From Butyricicoccus faecihominis (GTDB lineage: Bacteria; Bacillota; Clostridia; Oscillospirales; Butyricicoccaceae): a DNA stretch of 49,268 nt. The notes below the pieces were generated by a model. It was not told where the DNA came from. It worked only from the letters and a program-made list of their open reading frames with translations, and made no database searches. The stretch spans positions 1-49,268 of the forward strand of contig NZ_JANGCE010000028.1 of NCBI RefSeq assembly GCF_024462775.1, read 5' to 3'. This document shows, piece after piece, positions 25,537-33,764 of this stretch; position 1 is the first letter of the stretch, and each line of letters opens with the position of its first letter. The translations under genes and the position numbers were made by a program.

Positions 25537-26019
25537 TCACGCCTGCTGCGGCGCGCCGCCTTCTCTGGCGGCAAACCACTCGCGGCGAAACGCTTGATAG
25601 CAATCAGTCACCATATCCTCGTATTCGATACCGAAAAACGAAGGCGCGAGATAGCCGAAAATAAAGCCGGGATCGGCTTCGCGCAGAAACAGCGCGGCCA
25701 TCACCTCGGTGATGAGCACGGCCTCCAAAAACTGAGGCCCCGCATAGCCGGAAGCCAAAATGGTTTGGTAGAGGATGCGGCGGATCTGCTCGACGTTTTT
25801 CACATCCATATAAAGCTGAACCGCTTTTTTGAGAAAGGGCGTCGCCTGCTGCGACCACGGGCCGTCCATCAGCTCTTCGAGCGTTTTTACGCCGCCCTGC
25901 GCGGAGAACGCCACCGTGGCGAGCGCCGGGATGATGCGCAGGCATTCCTCTTTATCCTTGCGGGAGCACTGGATGTGCTGGGCAAAATATTCCGCGTCCA
26001 TGGGCCACTCCATACTCAT
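25537..26019 (-). CDS. Unknown protein resembling the MotA cytoplasmic loop
   Basis: A 160-residue, helix-rich soluble protein without membrane segments or signal peptide. I do not recognise a named family. Residues about 36-85 can be laid against the cytoplasmic loop of the MotA encoded here: both have A-x-x-A, a Gly, then LEE-x-(L/M)DG, then FL(K/R)-x-A/S, then a conserved D and an I/V-R/K helix. The protein has an extra eight-residue stretch (PWSQQATP) between these parts. In MotA this loop contacts FliG, so a soluble relative could modulate torque or stator docking, but that is inference. Its ATG overlaps the flgC stop (ATGA), so it is made with the proximal rod protein. The strong terminator follows 28 bases downstream of its end. 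Confidence 0.6.
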   Translation of the reverse strand: MSMEWPMDAEYFAQHIQCSRKDKEECLRIIPALATVAFSAQGGVKTLEELMDGPWSQQATPFLKKAVQLYMDVKNVEQIRRILYQTILASGYAGPQFLEAVLITEVMAALFLREADPGFIFGYLAPSFFGIEYEDMVTDCYQAFRREWFAAREGGAPQQA

Positions 26020-26465
26020 TTGCTCAGCTCCAGCGTTTTATTCACCATCGCCTTGATGACGCCGAGCGCCGTCAGGTTGGTATCGTAGGCGTTGCTGGCC
26101 GCCATCAGATCGATCATTTCCTCCGTGGTATCCACGTTGGGATAGCTGACATAGCCGTTTGCGTCGGCTTGCGGGTGGCTCGGATCGTACACCAGCCGGA
26201 AATCCCGGTCGCTCTCGACGACCTCGGCCACGCGCACGCCGCCCGAGGTTCCGGCCGTGGCGCGGTAGGCCTGCCCCGCCGTTTCCAGCGCGTCCCCAAA
26301 GGTCATGGGGCGTTCCTCCAGCACCACCTGCTTGCGGCGGTAGGGTTCGCCGTCCTCGGTCACGGTGGTTTTATAGTTGGCTAAATTCTGCGCGATCACA
26401 TCGGTGCGGTACCGTTCGGCGGTAAGGGCGGAGCCCACGATATCCATTGAACCTAAAAAACCCAC
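26016..26465 (-). CDS. flgC: Flagellar basal-body rod protein FlgC
   Basis: Proximal rod subunit, 149 residues, with the N-terminal signature LTAERYRTDVIAQNLANYKT and the C-terminal helix TEEMIDLMAASNAYDTNLTA. It lies 13 bases after flgB. In most Gram-positive operons flgB and flgC directly precede fliE; here they lie in a separate operon upstream with the filament-cap genes. Confidence 0.96.
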   Translation of the reverse strand: MGFLGSMDIVGSALTAERYRTDVIAQNLANYKTTVTEDGEPYRRKQVVLEERPMTFGDALETAGQAYRATAGTSGGVRVAEVVESDRDFRLVYDPSHPQADANGYVSYPNVDTTEEMIDLMAASNAYDTNLTALGVIKAMVNKTLELSK

Positions 26466-26478
26466 GGGAACCGCCTCC

Positions 26479-26826
26479 TTACTTCATGCCGTTGTTGATC
26501 ACGGCGTTATAATTGGTAAATTCGCTTTTCATCTTATCGAGCAGCATGCTGTACTGGGCGTAAGCCTTATAAAGCTCGACGCCTTCTTTATCCGCGTCGA
26601 CGTTGTTGCCGTCGGGCCGGATGGAGGTGTTTTCCTCCGTAACGGTTCTGGCCTGATAGACCTTGCCGCCCTGCGCATCCTCCAGCACCTTTTCAAACAC
26701 CATGCTTTTGGTTTTATAGCCGGGTGTTTCGAGGTTGGCCAGATTTTGCAAATGAAGCTGCTGCTGCTGCCAAGTGACGGCCGTGCCGTTTTCCAAGGCC
26801 TTGAACGCGCCGGATTGAAAGAACAT
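26479..26826 (-). CDS. flgB: Flagellar basal-body rod protein FlgB
   Basis: Proximal rod subunit, 115 residues. It has the rod pattern TWQQQQLHLQNLANLETPGYK and ends with an amphipathic helix (AQYSMLLDKMKSEFTNYNAV). A good AGAGGGGCGG site lies upstream. It lies 17 bases downstream of fliS. Confidence 0.95.
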   Translation of the reverse strand: MFFQSGAFKALENGTAVTWQQQQLHLQNLANLETPGYKTKSMVFEKVLEDAQGGKVYQARTVTEENTSIRPDGNNVDADKEGVELYKAYAQYSMLLDKMKSEFTNYNAVINNGMK

Positions 26827-26843
26827 GGTTCCGCCCCTCTCTG

Positions 26844-27224
26844 TCAGGCCTCCTTGGCCCGTGTCTGCCGGTCGGCCTGAATATAGGCGTCGCGCAGCTC
26901 GGTGATAAAGCCTGTTACCTCTTTCAGCCCGGCGGGGTCCTTATGGATATTCGCCTGAACCGTGAGGTGGATAAAGTAAGTATACAGCTCGTCCAGATTT
27001 TTTGCAATATCATATTTGAAATTGAGCGTGCTCTTCAGGTGGTTCAGGATGCGCTGCACCTTTTGCAGGCCGCGGTTGACCTCGGGCCAATCCTGCCGTT
27101 CAAAGGCCAGCTCCGCGAGGCCAAGCTCCTTGAGCGCGCCGTCGTATAGAGTCGTGAGCATATCGCCGGTCGTCATGGTCATAATGGACTGCTGGCGATA
27201 GGCCTGATAGGTATTTTTCATCAT
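26844..27224 (-). CDS. fliS: Flagellin chaperone FliS
   Basis: A 126-residue helical-bundle chaperone that binds flagellin before export. It begins MMKNTYQAYRQQSIMTMTTG and has the conserved LTTLYDGALKEL and the C-terminal helix segment. I chose ATG 27224 (GAGAGGG 9 bases upstream); ATG 27221 is equally possible. The frame is open ten codons further, overlapping the end of fliD. No flagellin gene is in the window. Confidence 0.95.
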   Translation of the reverse strand: MMKNTYQAYRQQSIMTMTTGDMLTTLYDGALKELGLAELAFERQDWPEVNRGLQKVQRILNHLKSTLNFKYDIAKNLDELYTYFIHLTVQANIHKDPAGLKEVTGFITELRDAYIQADRQTRAKEA

Positions 27225-27250
27225 TTTGCGTTTCCCTCTCTTCCGCGGTC

Positions 27251-30043
27251 TCAATAGCCGGAGCTGAACTGCTGGGCGATCATGTTGCTTTGCGAGTTAA
27301 AATTGGCCAGCGCGCTTTCCATGGCGTTGAACTGGTTCCAGTAGCGCGCCCGCTCGGATTCGTACTTTGCCTGTAGATCCTTGATGCGGGAAGCGATGCT
27401 GCTGATCGAATTGGTCAAATTGTTATTGGTCTCGCTGGCCCAGCCCTTCACGCCGGCGATCTGCACCAGCGTGCCGGGGGACGCCGCGCTGGGGTTGGCC
27501 GCGTCCTTGATAATATCGGACAGGACGGCGCCCAGACCGTCGGTCTTGGAGGTGAACAGCGTCATCACGCTCGTGGGGTCCGAAGCCAGCGCGTTGCGCA
27601 GCGCGGTCTCGTCCATTTTGAGCTGGCCTTTGTCCTCCCACTTGGTGGTCTCGATGCCGATATCGTACAGGGCAAGCTTTGCGCCCGCGGGCTTGGTATA
27701 CAGCGCCAGACGCATCTGGCTGAGAAAGCTGTCCACAGCCGAATCGCGGTGCAGCAGGCCTTCCTTGGCCTTTTCCTCCCACAATTCGATCTGGCGCTCG
27801 CTCATCTTATCCTTCTGCTCGTCCGTCAGGGGCGCGTATTCGCGGAAGCTTTGCTTTTCATCCACCAGATCGGTGAGCTTTTTCACCAGCTTGTTGTAAT
27901 CCTCCACAAAGGATTTGAAGCCGTCGACGATGGTCTCCGTGTCGCGCTTGGTGCCGATCGTGGTTTCCGCGCCTTCCTTGACGGCCTCCATCGTGATGCC
28001 GTCGATGGTGAAGGTGTTGCTGGAACGCGTGGTATCCACGCCGTTCACGGTCATTTCCAGATCCTTGCCTTGCGCAACCGCGTCCGCCGCCAGCTGGCCG
28101 TCGCCCACGATCAGGCCGCCCGCGCCGTTTACCGCCGACGCGCCGAACAGTTCGGTGAGTTGCGAGGAGCCGAGCGGGGGCACCGTGCCGGTGAGCACCA
28201 GCCGCCCATCCTTAAAGGCGGCGGACAGCTCCGGGGTGATGGTCAGCCCGGCGAGCTGTACCGCGTCTGCCAGATTGTCCTTTGTCGCCACGTTGGACGC
28301 ACCCTCCAACGTAAAACCCATCACAAGGCCAAGATCGGATTTTTTTGCCTCCGCCAGCGCGGTGGAATTGTACGTATCGACCGAGGTCTTTGCGAACTTG
28401 ACCACGCTGTCGTCCGTCACGTTGAGCGCGCCGGTGTCCTTATCGTAGGTAAGACGCGCGTTGCCGGAATCGTCCTGAAAATTGGTTGCCAGCCACGCGT
28501 TAAACTGCCCGGCGATCTCGTCCTTGGAATAGGTGACGGCCTCGCCGTTCACCTGCGGCAGCGTGAAGGTGTAGTTCACGCCGTCCACGCTGAATTTCAG
28601 GCTCGCGCCGCTCTTGGCGGAGTAGTCGTCCTGCATCGCCGTGCCGTCCACATGGTCGACGGTCAGCTCGCGGCTGGTAAGGCTTCCGGCGGCGTGCACC
28701 GCGCTGTCGCCGAACATGCCGCTTAAAAGGTTGCCCTGCGTCTGCTCGATCTTGATGCCGTACTCCTTGCCGGTGGCGGTGGCTTCCATCTGGAAGCTGT
28801 CGGTCAAAGCGGAGTACGTCATGCGCACCCCGGCGCCACTGTTATTGATGGTATTCATCACCGTGCCGACGGAGTCGTTGCCGGTGAAGGAAAAGTTCGT
28901 GCCGTTGATGGTGAATTCATATTTGTCGCCGGTCAGCCCAAGCGTCGCCATGTCCTTGAGCTTGGTGCCGGTGTTGAGCGCGGTGGTGGAACCCGGGGTG
29001 ATGCCGAGAACCTTGGCGTCCACGCCGGTGACATACAGCTCGTGGCCCTTGCCGTTGTCGGGAAAGCTGGTCGTGAGCGTCAGCTTGCCGTCCGCCGTCA
29101 GCGAAGCGGCGACATAGTCGCCAAAAGCTTTTTTCAGCTCGGTATCCAGCGCTTTTTGCGCATCCTGCGCGGTCACCTTGCCGCCGGTCGTGGTAACGGA
29201 ATTGAGCGTGATCTGTTTTTGCACCCCGTCCAGCGTGACAGTGAAGCTGGGGCCCGCCGCCGCGTTCGCATAGCTGCCGCGCAGCATCCGGCGGTCGTTG
29301 CCGTCCGCGTCCGTCACCTTGCCGGTCGAATAGGAACTCAGGCCCGTCATCGAAAGGCCGAGCGAGGTCGTTTTATCCGCGTCCACGCCGACCGCGACGC
29401 TTTCATCGCTGATCAGGCGCAGGCGGCCGTCGAAAATTTCGGCCTTTACATCAAGGCTTTGCGCGGCGAACGCGTCGTTGATGGCCTTCACCATGCCGTC
29501 GTCCGTGGTGATCCCGTTCAGATCGACCTGCACGGAATCCGCGCCCACGGTAAAGCCGATCTTCTTATCGAGCTTGGCGGTCAGCGTATCTTCATTCAGG
29601 ACAGCGCCGACGATGCTGCCGGTGCTGACCCGTTTGGAGGAACCAAGCGTGGCCGCGGTAGCGAGCTGGCCGATCTTGACCTTGGTGATCCCTTCCGCGG
29701 CGGAGGTGCCGGTGGATACCACGCGCACGCCGTCCCCGCCGGTGACGGAGGAGATCATGGAGTTGAAAAAGGCCGTGCTGGCGAAATTCGTGGTCAGGCT
29801 CGAGCCGTAGGAGGTATCCAGATACTTGGCCTGAAAATCGTTGATGGAGGAGATGATATCGCGGTAGATCTCCTGTTTCCACTCCGTTTGCTGTTTCAGA
29901 CCGAGCTGCTTGTCGATCTTGCTTTGTGTGCCGGCGAGCATCTGCTTGACCATGCTTTCGGTGTCCATACCCGAGACCATGCCCGACATACCTTTATTCG
30001 TGCTGGCGCTGACGCTGAAATAGTTGGAAGAGCTGATATCCAT
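27251..30043 (-). CDS. fliD: Filament cap protein FliD (HAP2)
   Basis: Filament cap protein of 930 residues, longer than the common 450-700. The N-terminal pattern (GMSGMVSGMDTESMVKQMLA, then QTEWKQEIYRDIISSINDFQ) and the C-terminal helix (SSIASRIKDLQAKYESERAR, then RYWNQFNAMESALANFNSQS) are intact. The middle (about 150-700) contains several copies of a FliD-like insert pattern (EFTINGTNFSF, LKFSVDGVNYTF, FTIDGITMEA), which suggests repeated domains on the cap surface. An AAGGAGGCG site precedes the ATG. Confidence 0.95.
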   Translation of the reverse strand: MDISSSNYFSVSASTNKGMSGMVSGMDTESMVKQMLAGTQSKIDKQLGLKQQTEWKQEIYRDIISSINDFQAKYLDTSYGSSLTTNFASTAFFNSMISSVTGGDGVRVVSTGTSAAEGITKVKIGQLATAATLGSSKRVSTGSIVGAVLNEDTLTAKLDKKIGFTVGADSVQVDLNGITTDDGMVKAINDAFAAQSLDVKAEIFDGRLRLISDESVAVGVDADKTTSLGLSMTGLSSYSTGKVTDADGNDRRMLRGSYANAAAGPSFTVTLDGVQKQITLNSVTTTGGKVTAQDAQKALDTELKKAFGDYVAASLTADGKLTLTTSFPDNGKGHELYVTGVDAKVLGITPGSTTALNTGTKLKDMATLGLTGDKYEFTINGTNFSFTGNDSVGTVMNTINNSGAGVRMTYSALTDSFQMEATATGKEYGIKIEQTQGNLLSGMFGDSAVHAAGSLTSRELTVDHVDGTAMQDDYSAKSGASLKFSVDGVNYTFTLPQVNGEAVTYSKDEIAGQFNAWLATNFQDDSGNARLTYDKDTGALNVTDDSVVKFAKTSVDTYNSTALAEAKKSDLGLVMGFTLEGASNVATKDNLADAVQLAGLTITPELSAAFKDGRLVLTGTVPPLGSSQLTELFGASAVNGAGGLIVGDGQLAADAVAQGKDLEMTVNGVDTTRSSNTFTIDGITMEAVKEGAETTIGTKRDTETIVDGFKSFVEDYNKLVKKLTDLVDEKQSFREYAPLTDEQKDKMSERQIELWEEKAKEGLLHRDSAVDSFLSQMRLALYTKPAGAKLALYDIGIETTKWEDKGQLKMDETALRNALASDPTSVMTLFTSKTDGLGAVLSDIIKDAANPSAASPGTLVQIAGVKGWASETNNNLTNSISSIASRIKDLQAKYESERARYWNQFNAMESALANFNSQSNMIAQQFSSGY

Positions 30044-30117
30044 ATTGCGGCGCCTCCTTATCGATCAATTCTTGATATGAGGATTATCCTCCGTTTTTTC
30101 AAAAACGAAAGGCTGTT

Positions 30118-30591
30118 TTACACTTTTTTCTCCCGCCCCGGCGCGGGCGGCCGGGTCACGCCGGTCTGCACCGACCGGTGATAGCGTCCGGCCACGGCGG
30201 AGGCGCTGCTGTTCATCTTTTGCAGCTGCTCGAGCGCGCGCAGGCGCTCGCTTTCGAGCCGCAGGCGGACGGTCTCCTCCACCCGCAAAATGCGGCTGGC
30301 CACTGTTTTTACCGCGAGCGACGCGTCGTACAGCTCGGCCAATTCGTCCGGCAGCTCGCCGCGCCCGCAGGTGTGGTTGAGCGCGGCCCGCGCCGCGCCG
30401 TCCCCAACGGCCAGCGCACGTATTTCCAGATCGAGCGAGGCGATCCGGTCCAGCGCCCGCTGCCGCTTTGCGACCTGCCCCTCCAGCTCTTCGGCCGGAC
30501 AGGCGCATAAGTTTTCCGTTGCCTGTTCGCATTCCAGCATCCGCTCGCGTTTTTCCGCGAGCAGCGCCAGCAGCCTGTTCCGTCCGTCCAC
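30118..30591 (-). CDS. Coiled-coil protein upstream of fliD, candidate export chaperone
   Basis: A 157-residue, mostly helical protein (ALLAEKRERMLECEQATENL, RILRVEETVRLRLESERLRA). It has no motif that I can name with certainty. Size, helix content and the place before fliD/fliS suggest a FlgN/FliT-like chaperone. The true FlgN is better matched by 35348-35812. I chose the GTG at 30591 because AAGGAAGG lies upstream; the frame is open to 30705 but runs into the divergent gene's leader. A 74-base gap to fliD holds a short T/A hairpin. It is divergent to the PilZ-like gene. Confidence 0.55.
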   Translation of the reverse strand: MDGRNRLLALLAEKRERMLECEQATENLCACPAEELEGQVAKRQRALDRIASLDLEIRALAVGDGAARAALNHTCGRGELPDELAELYDASLAVKTVASRILRVEETVRLRLESERLRALEQLQKMNSSASAVAGRYHRSVQTGVTRPPAPGREKKV

Positions 30592-30622
30592 AGTTTTCCC
30601 TTCCTTTTCCCCGGCCGGGGGC

Positions 30623-30651
30623 TTTTCATTTCCGCCCCGCTGTGTTATGAT
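30623..30651 (+). promoter_or_regulatory. Sigma-A-like promoter of the PilZ-like gene
   Basis: TTTTCA (30623-30628), 17 bases, TATGAT (30646-30651). The -10 box is good and the -35 box is moderate. It lies 37 bases before the ATG at 30689. The divergent coiled-coil gene starts about 32 bases upstream on the other strand. Confidence 0.55.
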
Positions 30652-30688
30652 TTGGGTAAATCTATCCCACTTTCGCAGGAGGCGTCCC

Positions 30689-31339
30689 ATGTTGCATGGA
30701 ACCATTGAAACTGAATTTCCCGCTTATTTAAAAGATGAAAACGGCGCGCCGCTTGCAGAAGGACGCGCCCGTGTTTCCCGCGCCGACCGCACGGTCACCT
30801 TCACCGCGGACTTTGTGCCGCTTTATCCGGTCGGCACGCCCATGCAGGTGGTGCGCGTAAACGGCGGACGGGAGATCCACCGCTTTTTCGGCCAAACCTA
30901 TCTTTCGGACAAACACCTGCTCCGCCTTGTCTCGGTGGAGGACGAGGTGCTCCCCGGCGCGGAGGAGGTATACTGCACCGGCCTATCCCTGCCCGCCCGC
31001 GTCACCGTGCCGGCGGGGGCCGATCCCGGCCTGCTGCGCCGCCTGTTTTCCGGCCCGGCGAAGGAGCGGCAGTACGAGGTGACCGTTACCTCGCTGACCC
31101 GGCGCGAGGCCGAGTTTTTGCTTGATTGCAGACCCCCGCTCGAGGAGGGCAGCGCGCTTCATTTGACCTTTGAATCCGCGACCGGCCTGCCCGCCTGCGA
31201 GGCGCGCGTCATCCGGTCGATCCTGTTCGGGCCAACGCCCGCCTACCGCTGCGCGCTGTCCGGCCTGAGCGCCGAGGAATCCTCGGCCTTGCAAGCCTAC
31301 CTGCGGCAGTGGGCGCAGACCGCGTGCAAGTGCTTTTAG
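30689..31339 (+). CDS. PilZ-like domain protein, possible flagellar brake
   Basis: A 216-residue protein without membrane segments. The first 110 residues fit a YcgR/MotI-type N-terminal beta domain (GTPMQVVRVNGGREIHRFFG, then LLRLVSVEDE). The C-terminal part (about 130-210) has the strand pattern of a PilZ domain (RQYEVTVTSL, LEEGSALHLTF, AYRCALSGLSAEES), but the c-di-GMP signature RxxxR and D/NxSxxG is not intact. Length is close to the B. subtilis brake MotI/YpfA. I infer a PilZ relative of weak or lost ligand binding. AGGAGG precedes the ATG. It is alone on the plus strand between two minus-strand operons. Confidence 0.45.
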   Translation: MLHGTIETEFPAYLKDENGAPLAEGRARVSRADRTVTFTADFVPLYPVGTPMQVVRVNGGREIHRFFGQTYLSDKHLLRLVSVEDEVLPGAEEVYCTGLSLPARVTVPAGADPGLLRRLFSGPAKERQYEVTVTSLTRREAEFLLDCRPPLEEGSALHLTFESATGLPACEARVIRSILFGPTPAYRCALSGLSAEESSALQAYLRQWAQTACKCF

Positions 31340-31584
31340 GCGGGCCCTTCTTTGCCGCCTAGCTGGCGCGCAAGGCCGCGCAGCGCGGAAACGCCCTCGG
31401 CCGCCTGCCGGTTGGCCTGCACGGTCTGGTAAAGCTCGGCGCGCCAGATGCGGCAGCTCGCCGGGGCGGTGATGCCCAGCCGGGCCTGATTGCCCGTCAG
31501 CTCGGCCACCTGTATCTCCACCGTCTCGCCGCCCGGCAGTTCGAGCAAAAAGGATTCGCCGGTCTTTCTCGTCAGGATCAGCAT
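31336..31584 (-). CDS. csrA: Carbon storage regulator CsrA
   Basis: An 82-residue RNA-binding protein that represses flagellin translation until FliW removes it. The start MLILTRKTGESFLL and the GNQARLGITAP core are canonical; the tail is somewhat longer than usual. The ATG overlaps the end of fliW by 7 bases. No target hag leader is in the window. It converges on the PilZ-like gene and their last four bases overlap. Confidence 0.95.
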   Translation of the reverse strand: MLILTRKTGESFLLELPGGETVEIQVAELTGNQARLGITAPASCRIWRAELYQTVQANRQAAEGVSALRGLARQLGGKEGPA

Positions 31585-32012
31585 GGCCCCGCCTCCGTTT
31601 CCCCTGTCAGCGGGCAGCGGACCGGATAATCCTGATCCAGTATCAGCTGCATGCCCCGTCCGGTCGCCCAGTTGACCAGTACGGGGCTTTTTAAATTCAC
31701 GGTGGAATGCTGTATATCCGCCCCGAGCACCGTCACGACCCAGCAGTCGTACTCGCCCTCGCCCAAGGCCCGCGCGGCCTCGTCCGGAATGCTGGGCGAA
31801 TAGGGCACGCGCAGCGCGGAAGGGTCCATCAGCACAAAGCACAATTCCGGCGTTTCCAGCGATTGCAGGCAGCCGATATGCGGGCCAAGCGCGGGATCGG
31901 TCAGCAGCGCGAAGCGGCGGCGGTCCTCAAAACCGAACATGGGCTGGACAAATTCCACGATCCGCGCTTCGTCCAAATCGATCAAACCGAATTCTCGGGT
32001 CTCTATGGTCAT
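31578..32012 (-). CDS. fliW: Flagellar assembly factor FliW
   Basis: A 144-residue protein that binds flagellin and, when free, CsrA. The patterns ARIVEFVQPMFGFEDRRRFA, FVLMDPSALR and STVNLKSPVLVNWATGRGMQ are typical. AGGAGG lies upstream of the ATG 32012. It is directly followed by csrA, the usual pairing in Gram-positive bacteria. Confidence 0.95.
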   Translation of the reverse strand: MTIETREFGLIDLDEARIVEFVQPMFGFEDRRRFALLTDPALGPHIGCLQSLETPELCFVLMDPSALRVPYSPSIPDEAARALGEGEYDCWVVTVLGADIQHSTVNLKSPVLVNWATGRGMQLILDQDYPVRCPLTGETEAGPC

Positions 32013-32083
32013 GGGGCATCCTCCTGTACGCAGCGTGTGTAAAAACTCCCGCGCCGCAGCGCGCCATTCAATGAAAAGATCCT

Positions 32084-32671
32084 TTAGGCTGTTTCCGGCG
32101 CCGAGGACGGCGGGAAGTACAGCGGCGTGCCGGTATAGCGGATATCCACGCTGGGATACTGCAGAATTTGAAGCCGCACGCTTCCCGGCACATAATTCAG
32201 CGCATGGCGCATCTCGTTCCAATCATAATGCAGCTGGCCCGGATCGACCCGCGTTTCCAGCCGGTTCGGCACCCAAGAGATCTCGGCGCCGGCGCTGGGC
32301 AAAAAGGCGGTGTACATTTCGCCCGCGCCGCTTTTCAGCTTTTGGCGAATGATCTGCTTGATGGACGCGCCATCCTCCACGCGGGACATGGCCTGCCCCA
32401 TCTCGACGTATTCCCGGGTCTTTTCGCGGACATGCCGCATGCCTTCCTGCGCGCGGGCGCGGATGCGGTCCCCGACCCGCTCGATGCCGAGCGAGCGGCG
32501 CGCTTCATAGGAGTCCAGCCGCAGCTGCACGTTTTGGCTGTGCAGCTCGACCCGGGCGGGCGTGTGCTCCACCTCCGCCGTGGGCAGGTGATCCTGCCGC
32601 CGTTCGAGGCGCGCGTGCTCCACCTGTATTTCGTACTGGACCGGCGTTGTCGTGATCTCTAACAGTTGCAT
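32084..32671 (-). CDS. DUF6470 family protein (YviE-like)
   Basis: A 195-residue protein beginning MQLLEITTTPVQYEIQVEHA, with the family pattern of repeated beta strands and a helix (QNVQLRLDSYEARRSLG). B. subtilis YviE lies between flgL and fliW, exactly as here, and its function is not established. The C-terminal proline/alanine tail is short. It lies 71 bases before fliW. Confidence 0.85.
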   Translation of the reverse strand: MQLLEITTTPVQYEIQVEHARLERRQDHLPTAEVEHTPARVELHSQNVQLRLDSYEARRSLGIERVGDRIRARAQEGMRHVREKTREYVEMGQAMSRVEDGASIKQIIRQKLKSGAGEMYTAFLPSAGAEISWVPNRLETRVDPGQLHYDWNEMRHALNYVPGSVRLQILQYPSVDIRYTGTPLYFPPSSAPETA

Positions 32672-32701
32672 TTCATCACCCCACAGTGAAAAGCGCGGGC
32701 G

Positions 32702-33742
32702 TTAACCCAAGAAGTCCATCAGGGATACCGGCAAGATCCGGGAGCCCATCTGCAAGACCGCCTTGAGCACATAGTCGTTCATACTTTGGTTGGTGGCTTC
32801 CTCGGCGTCGTTCACGCCGATCAGGTCGCTGATGCGGCGGGAATAGCTGTCCACCGTGTCGCTCAGCCGTCCCTCAATGGTGCTCAGAAAGCCGGTGCGC
32901 GCGCCGATATCGGTCAGGTGGGTGCGGAAGCCGTCGGTCAGCTTGGAAAGCTTATCGTCCGCCGCGTCCAGCTTTTCCGCGTCGTACGTGCCGATGCTCT
33001 CGCGCACCTCGTTCAGGATATTGAAAATATTGTTCGACAGGCCGTCCGCGTCCGTGCCGAAGCCCAAAAAGTCCAAGCCGGAGAAGGAAATCAAAAAGCC
33101 CGTGTCCGGATCGACGTTCGGACCGCTCATCTTAATGCCGAGGCCCACGTCCATATACACATCGCCATCCATGGGGATCTCTTTGCGCACCTTGTCGCCG
33201 GTGTCCGGATCGGTGACCTCGTAGAAATAGCCCGCGTCGTCCTTCTGGATGCTGTCCACGTCCACGCCGTTGTAGAGCAGCTTGCCCGTATCCTTATCCT
33301 GCGTAAAGGGCGCGGTATAGCTGTTGGTGCCGCCGAACACATATTTTTTCCCGTACTGCGTGTTGGCGAACTGCAAGATCTCCTGCTGGAGCGACTTGAT
33401 TTCGCCCGCGATGACCGAGCGGCCCGAAGCGCCGGCGTTTTCGCTTTTGGCAGCCGTGACCTTGACGTTATGGATCTCGGTCAGGATATCGGAAATATCG
33501 GTCATGGCGTTTTCGGTGGTGGTCATTTCCTCGTTCACGCCCTTGACGTTGTCGAGCTGCTTCTGCGCTTTATACAGGTCGGTCTTGGTGCGGATCACGC
33601 GCGAACCCGCGGAAACGTCCTCGGAAATATCCTTGAACCGCACGCCCGACGCCACGCGTTCGTTGGTCTTGGCATAGTCGTTTTTGGCCTTATTCAAATA
33701 GGTCAGATAATTTCTGGCCGTGCTGCGATCGGCTACTCTCAT
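32702..33742 (-). CDS. flgL: Hook-filament junction protein FlgL (HAP3)
   Basis: A 346-residue junction protein, with the flagellin-like N-terminal helix (STARNYLTYLNKAKNDYAKT, NERVASG) and the C-terminal helix (ATNQSMNDYVLKAVLQMGSR). The middle has an insert with VFGGTNSYTAPF. It follows flgK by 22 bases and is exported with FlgN. Confidence 0.95.
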   Translation of the reverse strand: MRVADRSTARNYLTYLNKAKNDYAKTNERVASGVRFKDISEDVSAGSRVIRTKTDLYKAQKQLDNVKGVNEEMTTTENAMTDISDILTEIHNVKVTAAKSENAGASGRSVIAGEIKSLQQEILQFANTQYGKKYVFGGTNSYTAPFTQDKDTGKLLYNGVDVDSIQKDDAGYFYEVTDPDTGDKVRKEIPMDGDVYMDVGLGIKMSGPNVDPDTGFLISFSGLDFLGFGTDADGLSNNIFNILNEVRESIGTYDAEKLDAADDKLSKLTDGFRTHLTDIGARTGFLSTIEGRLSDTVDSYSRRISDLIGVNDAEEATNQSMNDYVLKAVLQMGSRILPVSLMDFLG

Positions 33743-33764
33743 GTTCGTTCGCTCCTGTCCAAAG

